From positions 1-11,133 of the forward strand of contig JBFWZL010000188.1 in NCBI GenBank assembly GCA_050185455.1: a DNA stretch of 11,133 nt. Direction: 5' to 3'. This stretch comes from SYOC01 sp050185455. Its GTDB lineage: Bacteria; Desulfobacterota; Binatia; Bin18. The position numbers and the translations under genes were made by a program. The notes under the pieces are model-generated. The model did no database searches. It had not been told where the DNA came from and was given only the letters and a program-made list of their open reading frames with translations. This document shows positions 1 through 5,920 of this stretch, piece after piece (position 1 is the stretch's first letter; each line of letters opens with the position of its first letter).

Positions 1-1
1 A

Positions 2-115
2 TTACGCAAAGGGATGCCCTGGCAGATTCACCTCACCCTTGCCGATATCGAAGCTTTACAGCAGTACGTCAAACGCGTCCGACGCCTCAAACGATCCAAC
101 AAGGAGGTAGTATGA
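2..115 (+). pseudogene. C-terminal end of an upstream ORF, probably istA
   Basis: The frame open from base 2 encodes a basic C-terminal tail (...LQQYVKRVRRLKRSNKEVV) and stops at TGA 113-115. That stop overlaps an ATG at 112-114 preceded by AAGGAGG (101-107). A stop/start overlap with a strong ribosome binding site is typical of the istA-istB junction in IS21 elements, and IstB sequence follows directly, so this is most likely the 3' end of istA. I do not recognise the residues themselves as diagnostic of the IstA transposase, so the assignment rests on context. The start is outside the window. Confidence 0.45.
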
Positions 116-248
116 AAAGCTCGGCGAGCCCACCGTGGCCGACGCCATCCTCGATCGCCTCTTGCACAACGCTCACAAAATTCACTTGAAAGGAGATTCC
201 ATGAGAAAACCAAGCTCAGACTTGACCCAACGTGATCACTCAGAGTAA
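112..248 (+). pseudogene. istB: istB remnant (IS21 helper ATPase), internally deleted
   Basis: From about 117 the third frame reads LGEPTVADAILDRLLHNAHK, then IHLKGDSMRK, and ends at TAA 246-248. This is the conserved C-terminus of IstB, the AAA+ ATPase that assists the IS21 transposase. The expected start codon (ATG at 112, after AAGGAGG) is in a different frame and only about five bases upstream. The ~200 residues carrying the Walker motifs are therefore gone, and the remaining tail is out of frame with the start. An internal deletion has fused the beginning and end of the gene; no functional product is expected. Confidence 0.75.
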
Positions 249-328
249 AACTGCACTCTCCAACGTTCGCTTCCGGGGAATGTGATCACGTTCCCCAGAA
301 TCACTGATCACTTTCACCAGAATACGCA
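233..328 (+). repeat. Multiple terminal repeats of the IS21 right end
   Basis: Three TGATCAC motifs occur at 233-239, 283-289 and 305-311. The last two head near-identical 20-bp direct repeats (283-302 and 305-324; pattern TGATCAC, G or T, TTC, C or A, CCAGAAT). The middle one is also the centre of a near-perfect palindrome, GGGGAA (275-280) to TTCCCC (291-296). Repeated motifs next to the tip are characteristic of IS21-family ends, where the transposase binds. Confidence 0.6.
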
Positions 329-478
329 GTAGACCTCATCGTCATTGGCGCCTGCGGCCGCACGGGCCTCGCTCATGTGCTCCTGGGGAGCGTGGCTGAG
401 CAGGTCGTCCGCCTGGCTCCCTGTCCGGTGTTGACCGTGCGGTCACCGCTGTGGATGAAATCCGCGTTGCTGTCATAA
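329..478 (+). pseudogene. Universal stress protein (UspA family), C-terminal fragment
   Basis: Forty-nine codons read VDLIVIGACGRTGLAHVLLG, then SVAEQVVRLAPCPVLTVR, and stop at TAA 476-478. This is the C-terminal part of a UspA-fold nucleotide-binding protein, including the complete G-2x-G-9x-G-S motif of ATP-binding members (from GACGR to LLGS). The N-terminal ~100 residues are absent and the frame meets the IS21 tip at 328/329, so the gene appears to have been interrupted by the insertion. Its end overlaps the convergent flavoenzyme gene by six bases (473-478). The 5' half would lie beyond the other end of the element, if it survives. Confidence 0.8.
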
Positions 479-2431
479 TGTCCATCCTACACGGAATGCT
501 TCGCGAATCGCGCTATCGAGTTTGCGCGGAGCGCGGGCGTCGCCGATCAGATACAGTTCCGGCACTTTGCCGTTGAGCTGTGTGTAGAGTGCAGTCTCGA
601 CGCGTCCATCCGTGGCAATTACCACCGCGTCGATATCGTCAAGCGTCTGTTCCGGGCCACCGTAGACGTTGACCAGCGTGACACGGTGGTCAACAATGGC
701 TTTCACGACGCACGTAGGGATGACCTCGGCACTGTGAGAAAACAACCGACCGTAGAGGAGTGGGATGCTCGACTCTGGAATATCCGCACCCGCCAGGAAC
801 GCCGGTGTCACCAGGATCACTTCTTTCCCTTGTCCTGCCAGATACTCTGCCGCGCCAGCAAACTTCCAATGGCCGTCGCCGCTATCGACGACGACTACGC
901 GCTTGCCGGGGATATCCTTCCCGTTCAGCATCTGATGCACTGTGTAGACGGGAGAGTACTCCGCGCCAGGGATCGGCGGCAGCACGGGAGTCGAGCCCGT
1001 AGCAGCGATGACCGCATCGGGCTTTTCAGTGAGCACGGTATTCAGGGTTGCCTCTTGCCCGAGACGGAGGTCGACTCCGAGGGTATGCACGCGGTGAATC
1101 AGATAGCGAGTCGCGTCCGCGATTTCCTCCCGTCCAGGAATACGAGCAGCGAGATTGATCTGGCCGCCAAGTTCTTGGTCCTTTTCAAACAGGACAACTC
1201 GATGGCCGCGTAGCGCCGCCATCTCTGCCGCTTTGAGACCCGCAGGCCCGCCGCCCACAACCACTACCGTTTTCTTCGTGGCTGCAATTGGCGGGACCCC
1301 AAGGCCATAGATTTCTTCCTCGGTCGCACTGGGGTTCACGACACAGCCGACGGACAACCCTGTGCGCACTCGCGTGATGCACAGTTGATTACAAGCGATG
1401 CACGGCCGGATGTCGCTTATGCGTCCTTCCTGCGCTTTGCGCACGAGCTCCGGGTCCGCGAGCGTCGCCCGTCCCATACCCACCATATCCACCCGCCCGG
1501 CGGCTAAAATTTCCTCAGCCTGTACCGGGTCTTTCACTCGCAATGTACACAGCACGGGCATACGCTTGAGCACGCCTCTGATCTGCTCGCCGAGATGCAT
1601 CGCCCGACCGCGCGGCACGCTCATGTCGCCGATCCAAACCGGCACGGCCCCATAGTCACCGATGCGCACCGAGAGATAATCCAGCCCGCCATGCGCTTCC
1701 AGCGCGCGGGCGATGTCTTGCGCGCCTTCAATCGTCAACCCTTGGGGATTCAGCTCATCGCCGCTCAGCGTGCTGCCTAGCACAAAATCCTTGCCGCACG
1801 CCGTGAGGATCGCCTCAATGATACGGAGCGGAAAGCGCACGCGATTCTCCAGGCTACCCCCGTACTCATCCGTGCGTTTGTTACTGGCGGGAGAAAGAAA
1901 AGAGGCAAGGAGGAATCCGTGCGCCCCTTGCAGCTCCACGCCATCGTAACCAGCCTCCTGCATAATTTTTGCCGTGCGCGTATACCAGCCAATGATCTCG
2001 TCGATTTCCTCCGGCTCCATCTCATGGGGAATCTCGCGGCTAAAGGGACCGCGCAGAGGGGAGGGGGCCCACAGAGGTAGACGCGAAAACTCGGACTTGG
2101 TCTGGCGGCCGGTGTGATGAATCATCTGAAAAATCTTGGCGCCGTGCTGATGGACGCGATCCGCTACCTCGCGTAAGAACGGGATATGCCGTTCGTCAAT
2201 AGCAGTAATGCGATACATGTGACTGGTGGGATGACTGACCACGTCGGAGGTCACAATCAGTCCCACGCCACCTTTGGCCCGCTCTTCGTGAAAGCGCGCA
2301 AGCCGTCGCCACCAACCTTTTTCTTCCGTCTCGACCAGGTTCGTGCCATACGGGGGTGTAAATATCCGGTTGCGGATGATGACGTTACCAATGGTGATGG
2401 GCGAGAACAGATGCGGAAATTGTTGGCTCAT
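473..2431 (-). CDS. FMN/4Fe-4S/FAD oxidoreductase, dienoyl-CoA reductase/TMADH type (paralogue 1)
   Basis: A 652-residue flavoenzyme. Residues ~1-340 form an old-yellow-enzyme TIM barrel that binds FMN, with QMIHHTGRQ near 102-110, GAHGFLLASFLSP near 169-181 and NKRTDEYGGSLENR near 184-197. A 4Fe-4S cluster site follows: Cys344, Cys347, Cys351 and Cys363 (CxxCxxxC...C). The FAD domain has GGGPAG at 393-398, ATGS at 477-480 and the closing LIGDARAPRK near 628-637. Length and order match 2,4-dienoyl-CoA reductase and trimethylamine dehydrogenase (TMADH). The position of TMADH's covalent flavin cysteine (Cys30) is Gly29 here, so FMN should be non-covalent. The second Rossmann motif is degenerate (VVVVDSGDGHWKF, 512-524), as in TMADH, so the electron partner is uncertain. 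The start is supported by AAGGAAAG upstream. It is the last gene of the run and a tandem paralogue of the gene at 2566-4527. It probably reduces an enoyl or dienoyl intermediate of the pathway. Confidence 0.9.
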   Translation of the reverse strand: MSQQFPHLFSPITIGNVIIRNRIFTPPYGTNLVETEEKGWWRRLARFHEERAKGGVGLIVTSDVVSHPTSHMYRITAIDERHIPFLREVADRVHQHGAKIFQMIHHTGRQTKSEFSRLPLWAPSPLRGPFSREIPHEMEPEEIDEIIGWYTRTAKIMQEAGYDGVELQGAHGFLLASFLSPASNKRTDEYGGSLENRVRFPLRIIEAILTACGKDFVLGSTLSGDELNPQGLTIEGAQDIARALEAHGGLDYLSVRIGDYGAVPVWIGDMSVPRGRAMHLGEQIRGVLKRMPVLCTLRVKDPVQAEEILAAGRVDMVGMGRATLADPELVRKAQEGRISDIRPCIACNQLCITRVRTGLSVGCVVNPSATEEEIYGLGVPPIAATKKTVVVVGGGPAGLKAAEMAALRGHRVVLFEKDQELGGQINLAARIPGREEIADATRYLIHRVHTLGVDLRLGQEATLNTVLTEKPDAVIAATGSTPVLPPIPGAEYSPVYTVHQMLNGKDIPGKRVVVVDSGDGHWKFAGAAEYLAGQGKEVILVTPAFLAGADIPESSIPLLYGRLFSHSAEVIPTCVVKAIVDHRVTLVNVYGGPEQTLDDIDAVVIATDGRVETALYTQLNGKVPELYLIGDARAPRKLDSAIREAFRVGWTL

Positions 2432-2450
2432 AATCTTTCCTTCGCGAGCA

Positions 2451-2560
2451 GCTTTCAGCTATTAGCTCTCAGCCGCAAGGGACGGGGACAGAGATAGAGA
2501 TCGATGATGAAGATAGTCCCCGCTTCCCTCTCTGTCTTCAAGGGCTGACGGCTGATCGCT
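2451..2560. repeat. Intergenic imperfect inverted repeat
   Basis: The 134-bp gap between the two flavoenzyme genes holds nested inverted repeats. The outer arms are GCTTTCAGCTATTAGCTC (from 2451) and GGGCTGACGGCTGATCGC (from 2542), imperfect complements. Inside lie GGGGAC (2484-2489) against GTCCCC (2516-2521), and alternatively GACAGAGA (2487-2494) against TCTCTGTC (2529-2536). It could be a small REP-like or MITE-like element, or an mRNA processing hairpin. No protein-coding potential is seen. Confidence 0.4.
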
Positions 2561-2565
2561 TTTTT

Positions 2566-4527
2566 CTACAAACTGCGCCCGACCATAAACCCCTCGCGGA
2601 TGGCGATGTCCAGCTTGCGCGGGGCCACGCAATCTCCGGCCCTGTACCGCTCTTTCACCCGGCCCTTGAGTTGCCGGTACAGGGCGTTGTCGGCCTGGTT
2701 GTCATTTGCAAGCACTACCGACTCTACGTCCGTACGCACGTTTTCTTTTTTGGAGAAGACATGTGTGAGGGTCACTTCACCCGGGCGGATCGCTGTCAGC
2801 GTGTGCACGGGGGTGATCGTCGCCCCGGCTTTGTACAGACGCCGGTACAAAGCCGGGACACTGTTAAACGGAATATCAGCTCCGGCAATGAACAGCGGGG
2901 TGACTAGCTCGACTTGCTTTCCTTGAGCCAGGAGATACTCCGCCGTGCTGACAAACTTCCAGTGCCCGTCGCCACAGTCGTACAGCAACACCCGGCGGCC
3001 AGGCAGTTCCTGCCCCTGCAACACTTGCACGGCGGTAAAAACGCCTGGAGATTCTACCCCAGGAATCGCGGGCAACACTGGGACCGACCCTGTCGCAACG
3101 ACTACCGCATCAGGGGCGGTGGCCAATACTGAGTCCGCCGTCGCTGTTGTTCCCAGACGCACATCCACTCCAAGGGTACGCATGCGATGGATGAGGTAGC
3201 GGGTGGCTTCCTGAAGTTCATGCCGATTAGGCGCACGCTGGGCGATGTTAATCTGGCCGCCCAGGTGCTGCTCTTTCTCAAACAACACCACGCGGTGGCC
3301 GCGCTCGGCCGCCAGCTCGGCTGCTTTCATACCAGCTGGTCCGCCGCCGATAATCACCACGTGTTTTTTGCGCGCGGTTGGCTGAATCGTCTGCTTCCCC
3401 AGCGTGGCTTCATACCCCGCCGCCGGATTGACCGCGCATTCAATGGGTAAGCCGATCATTATCCGAGCAATGCAACCCTGATTACAATGAATGCAGCCGC
3501 GAATATCATCTATGTGGCCAGCCTCAGCTTTGCGCGGTAGCTCGGGGTCGGCCAACGTCGCCCGACCCATGCTCACCATGTCGGCTTGGCCTGAGGCAAG
3601 AATCCGCTCGGCTTCCTGCGGAGTGTCAATCTTCAGCGTGGAAAACACCTTGAGACGGCGCACCACACTACGCACGGCGCCAGCCAGATGCGCAGCTGCG
3701 GCCTTGGGCACGGCCATATCCCCAATCCAGATCGGCACCGCCGCGAAGTTACCGATGCGCACGGAAATGTAATCGAGCTGTCCGTCGTCATCGAGCAGAC
3801 GAGCGATCTGCTGGCTGTCTTCGATTGTCAGTCCCCCCTGGGTCAGCTCATCGCCGCTCAAGGTCGTGCCCAGCACGAAATCTCGGCCACAGCGGCGCCG
3901 GATCACGTCAACGATTTCGCGGATAATGCGCAGCCGGTTCTCGACACTACCGCCGTAGCGGTCGGTGCGTTTGTTGCTTTGTGGGGAGACAAAGCAGGCC
4001 AGCAGAAACCCATGCGCAGCTTGTAACTCGACGCCGTCAAATCCCGCTTGTTGCAGCGCCCACGAGATGCGGGCGTAACAGGCGATCAGTTCCTGGATCT
4101 CTTCTTCTTCCATCTCATGGGGGAGCTCGCGAGCGCCAGGACCGCGCAACGCGGACGGCGCCCAGCCCTCCCGCTGGGAGTAGAGCGGGTTGTGCTGTCG
4201 CCCCACGTGATGGATCATCTGCAGCGCTTTGCAGTCGTGGGCATGCACCCGCTCCGTCAGTTCACGCAGAAAGGGGATGTGACGCTCATCGATCTCGCTC
4301 ATATACGCGCCGGTGAAGCCGGTGGGATGGGACGGCATTTCCGACACCGTCACCATGCCGATCCCACCCTTGGCGCGCTCTTCATAGTAGGCTGCCATGC
4401 GCCGAAACCAGCCTTGGGATTCGTCCTCCAACAGGCGGGTGCCAATTGGCGGCATGACGATCCGGTTCTTCACCGTGATTGAACCGATGGTGAGTGGGGA
4501 AAAGAGATGGGGAAACTGTTGGTTCAT
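2566..4527 (-). CDS. FMN/4Fe-4S/FAD oxidoreductase, dienoyl-CoA reductase/TMADH type (paralogue 2)
   Basis: A 653-residue paralogue of the gene downstream, with the same N-terminus (M-x-QQFPHLFSP) and domain order. It has an FMN-binding barrel with QMIHHVGRQ near 103-111 and AAHGFLLACFVSP near 170-182, then NKRTDRYGGSVENR near 185-198. The cluster ligands are Cys345, Cys348, Cys352 and Cys364. The FAD domain has GGGPAG at 394-399 and ATGS at 478-481. The second nucleotide-binding motif is degenerate in the same way (VLLYDCGDGHWKF, 513-525). The C-terminal FAD contact is AGDCVAPRK, slightly diverged from the usual LIGDA. The start is supported by AAAGGAA ~7 bases upstream. It is preceded by a 94-bp gap containing a hairpin. 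Two diverged copies in one run suggest two successive reductions or different substrate forms rather than simple redundancy; this is inference. Confidence 0.9.
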   Translation of the reverse strand: MNQQFPHLFSPLTIGSITVKNRIVMPPIGTRLLEDESQGWFRRMAAYYEERAKGGIGMVTVSEMPSHPTGFTGAYMSEIDERHIPFLRELTERVHAHDCKALQMIHHVGRQHNPLYSQREGWAPSALRGPGARELPHEMEEEEIQELIACYARISWALQQAGFDGVELQAAHGFLLACFVSPQSNKRTDRYGGSVENRLRIIREIVDVIRRRCGRDFVLGTTLSGDELTQGGLTIEDSQQIARLLDDDGQLDYISVRIGNFAAVPIWIGDMAVPKAAAAHLAGAVRSVVRRLKVFSTLKIDTPQEAERILASGQADMVSMGRATLADPELPRKAEAGHIDDIRGCIHCNQGCIARIMIGLPIECAVNPAAGYEATLGKQTIQPTARKKHVVIIGGGPAGMKAAELAAERGHRVVLFEKEQHLGGQINIAQRAPNRHELQEATRYLIHRMRTLGVDVRLGTTATADSVLATAPDAVVVATGSVPVLPAIPGVESPGVFTAVQVLQGQELPGRRVLLYDCGDGHWKFVSTAEYLLAQGKQVELVTPLFIAGADIPFNSVPALYRRLYKAGATITPVHTLTAIRPGEVTLTHVFSKKENVRTDVESVVLANDNQADNALYRQLKGRVKERYRAGDCVAPRKLDIAIREGFMVGRSL

Positions 4528-4574
4528 GGTTATTCCTTTTCCGTGACTCTGAGCTGTTAGCTGTCAAGGCTGCC

Positions 4575-4613
4575 GGCGGTAGGTTTCGGGGAATTGCCCT
4601 TTAGCCTACCGCC
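4575..4613. other. Intergenic hairpin between cupin 1 and flavoenzyme 2
   Basis: GGCGGTAGG (4575-4583) pairs perfectly with CCTACCGCC (4605-4613) around a 21-base loop. A T-rich stretch (TATTTTT, 4614-4620) follows it on the plus strand only. In the minus-strand transcript the hairpin has no U tract after it, so it is unlikely to be a terminator for this operon. It may stabilise or separate the mRNA segments of the upstream genes and the flavoenzyme pair. Confidence 0.5.
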
Positions 4614-4621
4614 TATTTTTG

Positions 4622-5167
4622 TCACTGCGCCATGAGCTGGCGGGCATAGTCCATAATGACTTTGAAATCGTAGGGCTGTTCCTCGAGCGTAAACGGATGC
4701 CACACACTGCGCTTCGAGGTGTCCATAAAGTCTCCGCCATAGACATGGATTGCAAGCAAGGGGCGGTCGGAGGGATTTTCGATGGCGTGAACCGCGTCTT
4801 CGCCAAGTACCACGGTATCGCCGGTTTTCAGGTCTTTTCCGCCCGCCTTTTCCAGCGCGTTGCCACTGCGGCGGTAGAAGGTGTTGTTCTCCTGGCCGTC
4901 GTAGACGCCGATCACGGCCCACATGTTGTGATTATGTGGGGGCGTTTTGAACTTGGGCGGCACGGCGGCCTTGAGGATCGTCAGGGTCGGCGAGCGAAAA
5001 TAGACCATATCGCCGACGCTGGCTTTGGCAATATCCTTCCCTGGGGCCACGGTGTCGAGCGCCTGCTTGACGCTGGCGGGATCGCGCAGCGCTTCCGCTA
5101 ATAACTCCTTGACCACCGAGGCCGGTTTGCCCTTACACTCTTCGATAAATTGGTCTAGGTTAAACAT
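4622..5167 (-). CDS. Cysteine-dioxygenase-like cupin (paralogue 1)
   Basis: A 181-residue single-domain cupin of the type described as predicted metal-dependent double-stranded beta-helix enzyme, related to cysteine/thiol dioxygenases. The core is PPHNHNMWAVIGVYDGQ (76-92), giving His78 and His80, followed by VHAIENP (126-132) and AIHVYGG (139-145), where His141 is the likely third metal ligand. This matches the three-histidine iron site of cysteine dioxygenase (HxH plus a His in an LHLY-like strand). The start at 5167 was chosen because AGGAGG lies just upstream and the N-terminus (MFNLDQFIEECKGKPAS) then matches the second cupin; a longer upstream reading has no such support. It lies 50 bp downstream of the MerB-like selenoprotein gene. 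The substrate is unknown; a thiol or a ring-cleavage intermediate is possible. Confidence 0.85.
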   Translation of the reverse strand: MFNLDQFIEECKGKPASVVKELLAEALRDPASVKQALDTVAPGKDIAKASVGDMVYFRSPTLTILKAAVPPKFKTPPHNHNMWAVIGVYDGQENNTFYRRSGNALEKAGGKDLKTGDTVVLGEDAVHAIENPSDRPLLAIHVYGGDFMDTSKRSVWHPFTLEEQPYDFKVIMDYARQLMAQ

Positions 5168-5217
5168 TGCGCTGTCCTCCTGATGATGTCGATGTCGTGA
5201 GTGAATGAAAAGCCCGT

Positions 5218-5898
5218 TCATTGCAACTTCGCCATTAAACTCTGAACCCCGGCTTTGCCCTCATCGCTTCTGAGCCAGGAAATAAAATCCGTGCGCACCC
5301 GGGCGCGAAACATCGCCCCGCTGAACACGTCCAACCAAAAAGCCACCGGCTTCAAGGTCTTCTCAAACTCCGGGTTGAATTTCGCCCACCCTCGTGCATG
5401 CTCTTCCGACCGGAAGAGGTTCATGCCCGCTCAGCGAAAGGGCCGTGTGTCCGGCGTACCGCCCACTGCACTGTAAGCGTAACCCACTATGGTCGCGGGT
5501 TGTACGGACAACACCTGTTCGTCGCGCATCTCGACCACAACAGGCTCGCCGCAGTCCAAGCAAGGAGCATCAACCCGTATCGTCTTACCCGGGAATAGCC
5601 AGCGTACCGCTAGCGCTTCAAACCCTCATTGGGCAAACCATTTCTGCTGGCCGTCGATGGTGATACGGTACTGCGTGGGTTGGTTGTTAAAGGGCGGAAA
5701 CGAGGCAATGTAATCGGTCTGCGGATGAAGCCAGCCTGGTACACCGGCATTCATGAGGTCGGTGATGACTTGCCGCCCCTCCTCCACAGTAAGGCCCAGG
5801 TCTCTCGCCAGCTCGGTGTAGTGCGGCGCTTGGCCCGTGTTGATAAAACGTTGCATGATATTGTGAAACGCGCGATCGAGTACCGCAACGTCAGTCAT
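5218..5898 (-). CDS. MerB-like (organomercurial lyase family) selenoprotein with two UGA/Sec codons
   Basis: One frame of 227 codons runs from ATG at 5898 (AAGGAGG ~8 bases upstream, 22 bp after the cyclase gene) to TGA at 5218-5220, with two internal TGAs at codons 91 and 156. Read as Sec it gives 226 residues, close to the usual MerB length. Residues ~1-60 form a winged-helix-like domain (HYTELARDLGLTVEEGRQVI); the rest is the MerB fold. WFAQ-U91-GFEAL aligns without gaps to YAWC(96)ALDTL, FPGKTIRVDAPC to IGRTARVSSHC, and U156-AGMNLFRSEE to C(159)CHVHFFASV. Both Sec therefore replace catalytic Cys, and Glu94 stands at Asp99. A CxxC (Cys113, Cys116) is also present. Each UGA is followed by a SECIS-like hairpin. 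Without readthrough only the 90-residue N-terminus is made; the ATG at 5424 opening a 68-residue ORF is internal. TGG encodes Trp in this frame and TGA ends other genes here, so UGA is not simply reassigned. No mer genes are adjacent, so the substrate is uncertain. A pseudogene is the less likely alternative. Confidence 0.88.
5396..5433 (-). promoter_or_regulatory. Second UGA (Sec156) with downstream SECIS-like hairpin
   Basis: The UGA is 5431-5433. Downstream in the mRNA, GCATG (5426-5422) pairs with CATGC (5400-5396), a three-base bulge AAC follows, then CUCUUCC (5418-5412) pairs perfectly with GGAAGAG (5407-5401). The tip is GGUC (5411-5408), starting 20 bases after the UGA. The E. coli fdhF SECIS tip is GGUCU at a similar distance. 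This meets the bacterial rule of an apical loop about 16-37 bases after UGA with G among its first bases. Confidence 0.85.
5593..5628 (-). promoter_or_regulatory. First UGA (Sec91) with downstream SECIS-like hairpin
   Basis: The UGA is 5626-5628. Downstream, GAA (5619-5617) pairs with UUC (5595-5593), a 2x2 internal loop follows, then GCUAGCG pairs with CGCUGGC (seven pairs including one G-U) around GUA (5607-5605). If the closing G-C opens, the tip reads GGUAC. The loop starts 18-19 bases after the UGA. Position and the GGU tip fit a bacterial SECIS, the element read by SelB with Sec-tRNA. Confidence 0.8.
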
Positions 5899-5920
5899 GG
5901 TTGTTTCCTCCTTCTCTGTG

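Larger units (their letters stand above)
1..328 (+). mobile_element. Right-end remnant of an IS21-family insertion sequence
   Basis: This is the decayed right end of an IS21-like element. It contains an upstream ORF end that overlaps a start codon by ATGA (112-115), the usual istA/istB junction. It then holds the last ~43 codons of an IstB-like helper ATPase (117-248) and a terminal region with repeated TGATCAC motifs ending in GAATACGCA at 320-328. Read inward from 328 the end begins TGCGTATTCTGG, which suits an IS21 terminal inverted repeat (TG...CA ends). Nearly all of istB is missing, so the copy is not autonomous. The left end lies outside the window. The boundary at 328 is inferred from the repeat pattern and from a universal-stress-protein reading frame that begins at 329. 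Confidence 0.72.

Noticed and set aside
28..213. Minus-strand ORF across the IS21 remnant
   Set aside because: It is a low-complexity Arg-rich reading opposite the recognisable IstB tail and has no family resemblance.
4048..4482. Plus-strand ORFs opposite the flavoenzyme genes
   Set aside because: They are antisense shadows of conserved minus-strand genes, without recognisable domains or ribosome binding sites.
4575..4620. Rho-independent terminator for the minus-strand operon
   Set aside because: The T tract lies on the plus-strand side of the hairpin, so the minus-strand transcript has no U run after it, and no plus-strand gene precedes it.
5218..5220. Third UGA of the MerB-like frame as another Sec codon
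   Set aside because: The protein already has MerB length at this point, no good hairpin is seen in the next ~40 bases, and further translation runs into the cupin gene and soon stops.
5218..5898. Reading the MerB-like region as a pseudogene or as two separate small proteins
   Set aside because: The frame is maintained throughout, the sequence between the stops is conserved in MerB fashion, both stops are UGA, both sit on catalytic Cys positions, and both have SECIS-like hairpins. The 68-residue ORF lacks a convincing ribosome binding site at 5424.
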